Positions 1 through 10,936 of a stretch of 64,000 nucleotides of DNA are shown here, piece by piece. Location of the stretch: positions 7,688,001-7,752,000 of the forward strand of contig NC_083520.1 of NCBI RefSeq assembly GCF_032362555.1, read 5' to 3'. The translations under genes and the position numbers were made by a program. The stretch's first letter is position 1. Each line of letters begins with the position of its first letter. The notes under the pieces were generated by a model, which had not been told where the DNA came from, ran no database searches, and saw only the letters and a program-made list of their open reading frames with translations. This DNA comes from Amyelois transitella (Eukaryota > Arthropoda > Insecta > Lepidoptera > Pyralidae).

Positions 1-3000
1 TTACAACAGAGGGAAGCAGCCAACGGATTGCTGGAAAAGGTCATTGCTCAGCAGAAACAGGGCGATTGCTCGCTGAACGTCCACGTGCGCTGGTACGAGA
101 AACTTCACAACTGGGAGCAGGCATTAGACCTCTATAATAAGAAGTTAGAGGTGGAACCACAAGATGATGAATCAAAGCTAGGTCTGCTGAGATGTCTAGA
201 AGCTATGGGCGAGTGGAGGAAGATATACAATATCACAACAGAACAATGGGATGCCATGTCTGAGGATATGAAATATAAGTCAGCGAAAATTGCCGCCGCT
301 GCGTCCTGGGGACTTCAAGAATGGGAGTCGATGCGGAAATGCGTTGATTGTATTTCTCAAGACTCGCAAGACGGCGCCTTTTACAGGGCTATTCTAGCTA
401 TCCACGAAGGCCAGTGGTCGGAATCAAGGAACTTTATAGATACTGCGAGGAGTTTATTGGACGTGGAATTGACCGCAGTCGTCGGAGAGAGCTACCAACG
501 AGCCTATGGGGCTCTGGTTAACGCGCAGCTATTGACGGAGTTAGATGAAGTCGTAACGCATAAGTTGATTGAAGAAAGACGCAGTACGATATCAAAGAGC
601 TGGTGGCTGAGGCTACAGGGTGGCCAGAGACTAGTAGAAGACTGGAGGAAGTTGCTTCAGATCCGCAGCCTCGTGGCGTCACCTCGCGAACACTTCCAGA
701 CTTGGCTCAAATTCGCGTCACTCTGCAGAAAGACCGGCTCCATCAACCAGGCTCATAAGATAGTTATATCGATCGTAGGGTGCGATCCGGCGTCCAATCC
801 TGAGGTTTTATTAAGAATGCAGGATCCGAGAGTAGTTCTATCGTATAGCAAGAATCTCTGGGAGGTGGGGAACAAACGATACGCTTACGACGTTCTACAG
901 AGATATGTGGACTCTGCAGTACCTGAAAATGACGATCACTGCAGACTGCTAGCTCGATGCCACTTGAAGCTGGGCTCGTGGTGTGAAGCCCTTCAAGAAA
1001 TAAACGAGTTATCCATACCAGAGATATTGAGGAATTACGTAGCGGCAGTAAATCTAGCACCAGATTGGTACAAGGCTTGCCACGCCTGGGCGTGTATGAA
1101 TTTTGAGACAGTGTTGTTCTACAAGCAACAGGACAATGTGTCTGAGAGCAGTATAGCTGGCGGTTCCGCTGAGAAGAAAGTATCTAGAGCAGATTTCATC
1201 AATACTCATACCATACCAGCTATCGAAGGGTTCTTTAAGTCGATCAGCTTATCAAACGGAAGCGCTCTACAAGATACGTTGCGACTTTTGACGTTGTGGT
1301 TCGATCACGGCCACAACACGGCGGTATACGATGCGCTCTTTGAAGGTATCCGCCAGATCGACGTCAAAATCTGGCTGCAAGTCATACCCCAGTTGATAGC
1401 TAGGATTGATTCGCCAAGAAGTTTGGTTGCAAAGTTGGTTCATATCCTCTTGATCGATATAGGAAAGTTGCATCCCCAAGCGTTGGTGTGTCCTCTGACT
1501 GTTGCAACTAAATCTTCGTTCGTGATGAGGAGAAACTCTGCAAATCACATTCTGAACACTATGTGCGCTCACTCTCAGAACCTGGTCAATGAAGCGGCTA
1601 TAATTTCGGAAGAGCTCATCAAAGTTGCTATATTGTGGCACGATCAAGTTGTCATTGCTATCGATGAAGCATCCAGGTATTTTTGTTATTTCTTAAATTG
1701 TGCAAAATTAATAAATATGCTTGCTCATTTGTTTTTTTTTTCTAAAATTTAAATCTATTATTTAACAACAAAATTTATTTTTTTCGGAAATAGCAGTTGA
1801 CAAATACTTAGTAGTGGTAGCATATTAGTAACATACATTCGCCCCCAGGCTGTACTTCACGGAGAAGGACTACCGCGGCATGTTCAAGACTTTGGAGAAG
1901 ATGCACGCGATGCTGAGCCGGCCGCCGGAGACGCTGAAGGAGATCTCGTTCCTGCAGATGTATGGCAGGGATCTAGAGGAGGCGCAGCGCTGGTGCGAAA
2001 TGTATAAGGTAAAGTTTTTTTAACCGTCATTGTTTTTTTTTGGTCTGCAAATGCGAGCTCAATTGAGGGGGGAAAATTCGGAACGTGGGCGAACTACAGC
2101 GGTTGTGGGATTTTAAGACTTGCTTGGTTTATAGTCTTAAAACTGAAGACGCTGGAGACTGAATAAGTGAAAAGTCGGAAACTACAAGCAAAAAGAGAAG
2201 ACAAACCAATGGAAAATGAGAAAAAGATCAATGCAATCCGAACATGTTTGTCGTATCCTAAGTGGGAAAGAGTCTGGGGTTTACCAAAGTCCACCGGCCG
2301 TAGATGAGTGTAAGACAAGAGATTATACGGAGCGACTTCCGTCTGACTTCTGCAATACTGACAAAAAGAGAGGTTACAGTTTGGGCTAACATTGTTTGGA
2401 CTTTGGCAAAATTATCTTTACCGTAGGAACATCGTTAAAATTAATGGATGTACATACATTTATATAATCACGTCTATATCCCTTGTGGGGTAGACAGAAC
2501 CAGCAGTCTTGAAAGACTGATAGGCCACGTTCAGCTGTTAGGCTAAATGATAGAATTGAGATTCAAATAGTGGCACGTTGCTAGCCCATAGCCTACAAGA
2601 GAAATCCAAAGTTTATAAGCATATCCATTAGTCGCCATTTACTACATTCATGGGCAAAATATAGAGTGGTTCTATTATAAAGTGCCTGAAACCAGACGGC
2701 CCTTATTACTTATGACACGGCATTTATGAATGTAACACAAAAAAAAGACCAAAATGTAAATTGTTTTACGTACAAGATATAATATTATCTGCTTTCCACA
2801 GAGCACAGGCGAAGACAGATACCTGAACGAGGCGTGGGACCTCTACTACTTCGTGATCCGCCGCATCCTCGCCCAGTTCCGCGCGCTCACCTCCCTGGAG
2901 CTGCAGTACGTCAGCAAGAGACTGCACACTTGTAGGGACTTCGAGTTGGCCGTGCCTGGATCCTACGTCCCTAATCAGAAAGTCATCAGAATATCGCATA

Positions 3001-6000
3001 TACACAGCCAGTTGCAGGTGAGTTTGTGAATCATTATAATGCTGTTTTGTGTTGTAAGTAACTTACGTAAGTAAGACTTGATCACTTGTGTTCGTATCTC
3101 CTCCTATATTGATTGACCTAATTTATATTATTAATGCGAAAGTTAGTTTAGTTGTTTTATAGCGGGAACAATGATTCAGGTTTCATCGCAACAAAAGGAA
3201 GGCTGTTGGCTGTTATGCCTGGGGAACCGCGCGGCTGACGATGTTGAGTCGGATGTTGTATATAGCTCCAATCCGTGGAAATTTTAATATTGCGATTTAG
3301 CATACTTGCTGTTATTGGCTAATGGCGTCGCGTGATTGGCTGATGTGACTTGTTGCGTAGAGATGTCGCCACAGTTTTTTTCAACACTTAGACATAAGTA
3401 TTATCTTTGAAGTTTAGACATTATATCGCAAGATCGCTTAATTATGCAAAAGACTGACTGATATACTAGCGGATTGCTTATTGAAGTGGTAATTTCAGTA
3501 AAATCTGGCGATAAGATTAAATGCTTTGACGTATTCATGATTTTGTAAACTTATTAGTTTGTTTGATAATCAAGGTCGCAGATTATATAAGACTAAATTA
3601 AGGCAATTGTTTGTTTTTTCATATTTGCTATATGACTTAAATTTTACAACGAATTACCTAATAAGAAGTAACAACGGTGGTTCTCGTTTTATTTTTGTGC
3701 AGTAATTCCCTTAATAACTTTTCTCGAAATAATTTTTTTAAATATGAATATTTAACATACTTGAAAGTTCGCTAAGAATATTTGGAAAAGGCTGTCTGAC
3801 ACAGTTTAGGCCCCTTTTTTCCATGCGTTAATTGTTACGTACTTTTGGCCTTTAGTTGCCCTTACGACATCAAGTGAAGTAGTGATCCTTATTTTGCTTA
3901 CCTAGGAGCATACCATGTTAGTTAAATATTTCGCAATGACTACACTTCTTCATAAATAATACAAGGGCAACAACACATTGTTTTACATAAATTATACATT
4001 CTAAGTTGATGCCATGAATATTCAAGATTATTCAATACCTTTTAGTCATAGCCGTTGAACCAATATTTAATTAATCAGAACAAAGTAAAACGCAATAAAA
4101 AATATGAGATGGATGAATCTGGGGCATCAATGGTATGAGTAGGTACGAGTAGTAAATATGAGCGCATACAGACGAACGGCATGGTGTCGACGGCAGGGTA
4201 CCACCGCAGCCGTCGACGTGTCGGCGGCAGCAGTCAATACGTCGACGGCTGCCGCCGATAGGCGGCAACAGCTGCCGTTGACAGGCGACGTTTGCAGTAT
4301 TAGAATGCCGCGTACTAGTAGTCGTGGTATAGGAGCCAGTTGCAAAATGGATTCCGAGGAAGAAACACTGTTATTGCTTTTACTCCGCCGCCGTCGCCGA
4401 CAACAACGAAAAAGAAAGATACGTTCAGTGTGGGTTGAAGAAATATTAATGTATAGAGAACAAGAGGGAGATTTTTATACACTCTATCCACGTTTACGAG
4501 AGAACGAAAAAAAATTTTTCAATTACTTTCGTATGTCAATCGCTTCTTTTGATGAGTTAACAACTATCTTGAAAGCCTCAATATCTCGCCAAGACACCGT
4601 GATGCAGAAAAGTATACCAGCTGAGCAAAGACTCGCCATGACATTAAGGTAGCTCATTTTGTGGATGCGTGACGCTTGCGCACTCTCCGTCTATTTGCAG
4701 TCGACTGACAAAATGGCGGACGAAACACGCAAGAACCGCAAACATCGCCACCTGTCGGCGGCAGCCGTCGACGTATTGACTGCTGCCGCCGACGCGTCGT
4801 CGGCTGCCGTCGACGTATTGACTGCTGCCGCCGACGCGTCGTCGGCTGCCGTCGACAGATGGCGACGGCTGAAGTAGACTCTGACGTTTACAACTTGCAG
4901 TTCGTCTGTATGAACCCTTACTCGTATTATGTCCATTTTCGTATTAATGTTAAAAATATGACTGTTTTGCTTTAACGGCTCCGACCGGCTTTACATTAGA
5001 TTTGGGTTTCAGAGGTAGCTACAGACTTGAAACATGTTTCGCTGGTAACAGCTATTAAGAAAAAATATGCTTTCACCGATTTGCTATTTCCCAGCACTAG
5101 ACATTCAATACCTTATCTGTACCAGGTGATAAAATCGAAGCAGCGTCCACGTCGCCTCACAATCCAGGGTTCCGACGGAAAACAATACATGTTCCTGCTC
5201 AAAGGCCACGAGGACCTCCGCCAAGACGAACGCGTCATGCAACTGTTCGGACTCGTCAACACGCTACTCCAAGCAGACACCACAACTTATAGACACGACT
5301 TGGCTATACAAAGATACGCCGTGATTCCACTCTCGCCGAACTCGGGCCTTATAGGCTGGGTGCCACAGTGCGACACCCTGTATAATCTGATAAGTGACTA
5401 TCGAGCGAAGAAGTCGAACAAGCTGAATTTGAACACGGAGCAACAAATTATGACGAGAATGGCATCGGATTATCATAAGCTGCTGTTGAGGCATAAGGTG
5501 AGTTTTTACTCTAGGTAAATGGAAACTGGTTTGATTTTGTATGTTGTCTTGTTTCATTGACTGTACTTTTCTCTCAACTTGTTCATAAAGATTCGAGTCA
5601 CACGATGTTATAACCGTGATACATTTTATTTTCTGAAATGGATTATTTACGATATAGATATATATCACGCTTAAATCTTATGTAAATTCAAAAGGAGAAA
5701 CAATCTCTATTAACTCAAGTCGAAACCACTAACGGATTTTGCAGAAATTAATATTTATTCTCATAAGGATTTCTATTATATTGTCTTAGGGCGTATATGT
5801 GGAAATCGAGGCAGCAAGCAAGTTGTCATGGTGAACCACCATTTATTTCAGACGATGAACTAAGTAACCATAAGATGAGATCTTAATCTCCAATTTATTC
5901 CTAGGTCGAAGTATTCGAGCACACGCTCTCCCAAACGCCAGGGAACGACTTAGCTCGGCTTCTCTGGCTGAAAAGTCCCTCTGCCGAGGCGTGGTTCGAA

Positions 6001-8077
6001 CGTCGCACCAACTACACGCGTTCCCTGGCCGTCATGAGCATGGTGGGCTATATCCTAGGGCTGGGTGACCGCCACCCTTCAAACATTATGCTGCATAGAG
6101 TCACGGGAAAGGTTCTGCATATAGACTTCGGAGACTGCTTCGAGGTGACGCAGACCAGGGAGCGGTTCCCGGAGAAGATACCGTTTAGGTTGACGCGGAT
6201 GCTCATCAATGCTATGGAGGTATGCTGTTGTATTAAACATATTGGTGTATTTTTATTTGTTCTTTAATGTTCACAGTGTAATTTTGCAATATGTAAGTAT
6301 AGTATACATATATGTATATGCACAGAGCTGAAAATTCAACAAAAAAAGATCATATATTTTATTTTATATTTTGGTTAACTGGAAGAAATCCTAATTGGGA
6401 TAAGTCCGCCATTGTACATATTCTTCTAAATCCAATGGCTGTTTTGTAATAAGTTATATTTCTTTTCATGTATTGCACACACAAGAGTTTATAACAATGA
6501 ATATAGTACTAATTTTGCAATTGTTATACAATAAGTATTTGAAATAGTTTAAATTTTCAAAAACGATCTGATATAGCTATCGTATAACGATTTCTAAGTA
6601 AAATTTGGAGATAGCGCACAATGATACACGTATTGATTTACAAAATGAGGTAATTCATAGCCTAACAAGTAACTCATCAAATGGATGTATCTACTTACTT
6701 TCCTATCGGACATACATCAAGGACACATCGTGGTAATTTCAACAGCCATTTTTATTTTCGCCGTAAACTATTTTCTTTACAACGTAAACTACAATGAGTG
6801 ACGGACGGCGGCGGTTGCATAACTGTAAATTAACTACACTAATGTATAACTCCGAGCAAACGGAACGGTTAATTTTACGAGACGCCCGCTTCTCGTGTTC
6901 GCCAATTTGGCAGCTACATCCATTTTGTCTCATCATTATGATTATGTGGATTTGTGGCCGCTGCTCTGTTTAAGTAATCTCCAAAATGTAGTTTAGCCCC
7001 GTATCGTAGAAGCCAATAAAAGCTATAAGGACTAGGTGTCTAGCGTAAATTATATAATTTGTTTTAATCAACTATTTCCGGGAAATTCTTATTTTCATAC
7101 TATGTATATTATAAAAAGAAATTTCTGTCTCTAACGCATAAACTCAAAAACTCTTGACCCTTTACAAGTAACCGAGTACGAGTAATAATCTAAGGTCATT
7201 TGCCTGTTATTTAATTGTATCTAATTACTGAAAATTAGTTAGTTTATATTTGCTCTTTCCAATGAAACAAACCGTTTTAATCCTGAAACTAGGTTTTAAA
7301 CGCACATTTCCTCATGTCAATTTATAAATACCTATGACTAGCTGTACCCGCGACTTTGTCCACGTGGAATAGTTATTTTGGGCATCATTGAAGCCCTCAA
7401 GGATGAATAATTTCCCCCGTTTTTTTTCACATTTCATGTTCATTTTCTTCGCTCCTAATAGTTGCAGCGTGATGTTATATAGCCTAAAGCCTTTCTCGAT
7501 AAATGGTCTATTCAAAACAATAATAATTTTTCAATTCGAACCAGTAGTTCCTGATATTAGCGCGTTGAAACAAACTCTTCAGCTATATAATATTAGTATA
7601 GATATGCCTTTAAATAGTTTAATGTATGTTTCGGTGTTGAAGGTGACGGGCATCGAAGGCACGTACCGCTTCACTTGCGAGTCCGTGATGCAGGTGCTCC
7701 ACAAACACCGCGACAGCGTCATGGCGGTGCTCGAAGCCTTCGTCTACGACCCGCTGCTCAACTGGAGGCTCATCGAGAACGACCACCGGTCCCTCACAGA
7801 GTCCACCTTCTCTTCAGACATCGACTCGTCGTACACACTGCCAAGTCGAAGCAGGAACCATTTGCACTACCAATCACCTGAAATCCTACCCGAGGCGAAC
7901 TTGAACAAAAGAGCATTAGCCATTTTGAATCGGATACGCGACAAACTGACGGGCAGGGACTTCCCCAATATTGAAGCGGTGGTCAGCGTGAGGAAACAAG
8001 TGGATCTGCTGATCAAGTTGGCTACCAACAATGAAAACTTGTGCCAGTGCTATATAGGGTGGTGCCCGTTCTGGTGA
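1..8077 (+). CDS. Tor: TOR serine/threonine kinase, copy A (3' part; FAT-FRB-kinase-FATC)
   Basis: Partial at the 5' end; the frame is open from base 1. Exons by frame and splice sites: 1-1676, 1849-2008, 2802-3017, 5126-5497, 5905-6219, 7643-8077; 1057 residues visible. TOR is the PI3K-like kinase at the core of TORC1/TORC2, coupling nutrients and insulin to growth. The first exon encodes FAT repeats, followed by the FRB domain (about 1620-2990). The kinase domain has the lysine motif [18 protein letters not shown], the catalytic loop GLGDRHPSN and the metal-binding HIDFGD. The protein ends in a FATC tail, [11 protein letters not shown]. All catalytic residues are present and no frame is broken, so it looks functional. 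FRB residues differ from copy B (see findings). The upstream HEAT-repeat half must lie outside the window. Two Tor genes are known in silkworm, so the pair is expected in Lepidoptera. Confidence 0.93.
2451..2704 (-). mobile_element. Lepidopteran SINE-like repeat (family 1), copy 1
   Basis: Lies in intron 2 of TOR copy A in reverse orientation. Diagnostic blocks are the tail block reading (reverse strand) CCC..AAGGGATATAGACGTGA, the middle block around 'ctatttgaatctcaattctatc', and the head block with 'ccatggatgtcgtaaaaggcgac' (all diverged here). The same order of blocks recurs 12 more times in the window in both orientations. Family assignment is by internal comparison; I cannot name the repeat-database entry. 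Confidence 0.75.
4165..4912 (+). mobile_element. Internally deleted PIF/Harbinger-type element
   Basis: Sits in intron 3 of TOR copy A. The ends are a 13-bp perfect inverted repeat, catacagacgaac at 4165-4177 and its complement at 4900-4912. Both subterminal regions are packed with GTCGACGGC/GCTGCCGCCGA motifs in opposite orientations. On the right a 42-bp unit is repeated (starts 4764 and 4806, partial third at 4848). Between the ends is a fragment of a HARBI1-like transposase. I could not define a convincing target-site duplication, so the exact ends are approximate. Confidence 0.7.
4347..4652 (+). pseudogene. HARBI1-like transposase, N-terminal fragment
   Basis: An open frame of 101 codons from ATG at 4347 to TAG at 4650. 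It shows an acidic start, a run of Leu then Arg, then [19 protein letters not shown], a [25 protein letters not shown] segment and a final [11 protein letters not shown]. This matches the usual N-terminal region of Harbinger/HARBI1 nucleases, which normally continues straight into the DDE catalytic domain. Here the frame ends exactly there and is followed by the right subterminal repeat, so the catalytic part is deleted and the fragment cannot be an active transposase. The frame is also open upstream through the left subterminal repeat (from 4158). Confidence 0.72.
7330..7560 (+). mobile_element. LINE/RTE-like repeat fragment
   Basis: Begins with 'ctagctgtacccgcgactttgtccacgtgg', a phrase that heads a very common lepidopteran dispersed repeat. 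A second, better copy is at 37024-37247. It lies in the last intron of TOR copy A, ending about 80 bp before the final exon. Family naming is by recollection of the motif; a repeat-library search would settle it. Confidence 0.5.
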
Positions 8078-10022
8078 TGTAGTCGAGCAGCTAATTTGTA
8101 TATTTGTAAATAGTTTATGTAAATCAATGAAAACACAGGAGCGACTGCTTCTTCTAATTACTTATGTGGTAAAATCTATTTTAATGTTTTGTTGGCTCGT
8201 CTTGTCAAGTTGTATAATTATATTTTCTTCAGTTGCAACTAAGCTGCTCATCAGGGCACTGTTTCAGGCGAACTGAGTATCACTCGTGATTGTATCGTGT
8301 ATTGTAAATTAATTTAGTACTTTCAGTCTAAGTGTTATAAATTATTCAAGAGTTCTCAAATCCTTGAAAACATGAGTGAAACCTTGAAAACAAGCTATTC
8401 GTTTTTATAGTTATTTTTATGACTATTGTTTAAAGCGTAATTCCATTAAATTGTCCTGCGATTACGATCATGGGGACCTACTTGCATTTCCGTAAAATAA
8501 AAGTGGTTTAAGAACTGCTTCACAAAGTAAAGGGCTAAGTTATTACATCTGATCAGTTTCTGTACACTGCGCTCAACGCCATATAAGCAATGCTCAGATT
8601 ACAGAACACTTATTTTTTACTTAAAATAAACGCTCTATCCACCTCTTGTCATAAATAGTAATTCAGAACTTTTCTTTTATTTTGATGATACATTATAAAA
8701 CTAAACTTTTAGAATTCTTGATTGATCTTAAAAGCTAAAATAAAGCCCTTAAAATTTTTGTTCTGTCCTTTTATGTCCCAAATTATTGCTAGTCTCATTA
8801 GTTATTTTTATGAAATTATGGTTATCTGTTTGAGGATGGAGGAGGACCAAACTCTCATTGAGTTTGGTTATTATTATTTTTAAATTGCTGCAAAATCTAT
8901 GAGGCTGTCTTTATTATTTTAATAATGTTTAATGATATAACTATTAAAGTACAAATATTTATGCAATCTCAATTATTGATGCTGCCATTTTGAAAGTATA
9001 GTCAGTGATAATAAATAAATAATTTTAAGATACTACATAACACTACATAACACTCGATTCTTACTAACCTACATACACCTGTGTGTTCAGATAAATATAA
9101 TTATAAATCCATTAACCTTTTCATAAGTATCGATGAAGGACGCTTGTGAACTCCGCAATACTTTTGAGTTTTAAATGTGTACTTTTGTAATTATTTAATG
9201 AGTTATGTAGTTGTAATATATTTGCGAATAATATCGCATTCCGCTCTAGGCAGCATTTGTGATATTTAACTAAAAACTTTTAAAAGTACTTGAAATATAG
9301 TTCCGACGAAATTTTGACGATCCACTGTGGTCTGTCACCAATCAGAAATTTTTATTATTTATAATATAGGTAGTTCTCAACAAGTATTATAATTAAGTGG
9401 TTTAAAATTTAAATCTTTTCTGTTCCTATCGTTATCTGTTAGTAATAGCATAATTAAATAAATTAACACATTACAAGACTGTTTATAAAACTGCCATTAT
9501 TGCTATCAATAACTTTAAATAATAAATCATTATTCTTTTTTCTAATAAAATTCTTTCCATCATTTCACACGCTCTTGCTAATTCAGTGTTACGTAATAAA
9601 TTAAAATTTTTACGCTTATAGTTTTTACTGTTTGAAACTCGCTATTTACTTAAATGAAATAGTAATAAGGAGTGGATTACGTTAAATGAACCTATAGTTG
9701 ACACTTGCTTTCTTCCGCGTGGCAATCATTATTTGCACAAAAAATTATCTCGTATCAAATTTATCAAAAAAGAAAAAGAAACGTTATATTTAACATTTAT
9801 AAGTAGCATCAATAAATACAAATATTTGTATGTTTGACTTTCAAATTATATTTTTCTGTAAGTAGTTATAAATAAGAATTTATGTTTGTATTGTTTGCAT
9901 TTTAGTGTAACTAACGTGTAAATACATTATTACTTAAGACGTTAATTTTATATAAAATAAACTAAGTATATTTAAATGAATGCACTTATTATTTTCAACA
10001 TAAGGTTCATGAGAACTTGATT
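8078..10022. other. TOR copy A 3' UTR and intergenic region
   Basis: AT-rich and without a credible gene on either strand. Candidate poly(A) signals AATAAA for TOR copy A include 8496-8501, about 420 bp after the stop codon. The right half is the 3' flank of the convergent cytidine deaminase gene. Confidence 0.7.
8496..8501 (+). promoter_or_regulatory. Candidate poly(A) signal of TOR copy A
   Basis: AATAAA hexamer 419 bp downstream of the TOR copy A stop. Other AATAAA hexamers follow (for example near 8625), so the used site is uncertain. Confidence 0.4.
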
Positions 10023-10936
10023 CTACTCTTTAAATGTGACGAAGGAGATCGGTAACAGTTCCGACAGTTTTGTACACAGCACTTTGTCCATGGTGGGTTT
10101 GCTCAGGTAGATAACCATGTCTCCATCGGATGCGCAAAATTCTCTGAGGGTTTGTCGGCAGAATCCACACGGAGCCGTGAATTCTTCTTGTTGGGCGACC
10201 ACGGCTATTCTGGACATCTTCGTGTAACCTTCGGAAACCGCCTTGGGCACTGCGCATCTCTCAGCGCAAATTGAGGGCGCGAGAGCAGCATTTTCAACGT
10301 TGCAGCCAGTGTACACTTTGGAGTCAACCTCTGTCACCAGCGCGGCTCCTACGGCGAAGTTCGAGTAAGGACAATACGCTCTTTTTCTCACTGACACCGC
10401 TTCTTTCACCAATGTTTGCGCTACTTCGTCTGTAAAAAATGTTTAATTGACAATAAATGGGAACTTGAATGAACGAGACACATTGTGAAAGTGACAAAAG
10501 TATCCCTGTCGTAAATATGGAATGGCAGATTTTATCTTGTGAGCTGCACTACTCAGTAACCAGGAACAGGTACCCTGATAACTGTATTTGGAGATTCGAT
10601 AAACATATGAATTGTTATTCTCTTCTAATCTCTAATCTAATCTATAAATTCATTCAAAGTATGACACAAAATAAATAAAAAAAATATCATTTAGTATCTC
10701 ACAAGCGGTCAAGGTTCGATTTTAAAGGTTAATATCTAATAAATAAATAAATGTTGATATTTGATAAATAAAAAAAAATATTATTTGACTTTAATAAATG
10801 TTGGAAGGTGAAAAACAAAAAAAATAGCAATTATTTGAATAGATATAAATTTATCAAATATGCGTGACTCGCAGGTTCGAATTTTGAATAAGTACTTACC
10901 CAATTCGTTAAAATCAACGATTTTGAAGTTTCCCAT
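10023..10936 (-). CDS. CDA: Cytidine deaminase
   Basis: Two coding exons, 10936-10900 and 10429-10023, giving 147 aa starting MGNFKIVDFNEL. It hydrolyses cytidine and deoxycytidine to uridine and deoxyuridine in pyrimidine salvage, in the cytosol. The active site is clear: the zinc ligand and proton-shuttle motif CAERCA (Cys-Ala-Glu, the form used by small homotetrameric deaminases) and the second zinc motif PCGFC. The substrate-side motifs YCPYSNFAVGAAL and TGCNVENAA are also present. Length fits the tetrameric family. The start is chosen because the short first exon restores the N-terminal helix and joins in phase (G|AC) through a consensus GTAAGT donor. The gene sits between the two convergent TOR genes and has no functional link to them that I can see. 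Confidence 0.93.

Noticed and set aside
4158..4652. A real 164-aa host gene
   Set aside because: The first part is translated transposon subterminal repeat and the remainder is a truncated HARBI1-like N-terminus inside an intron.
10469..10678. 69-codon open frame in the cytidine deaminase intron
   Set aside because: Antisense in an AT-rich intron, low-complexity composition, no motif.
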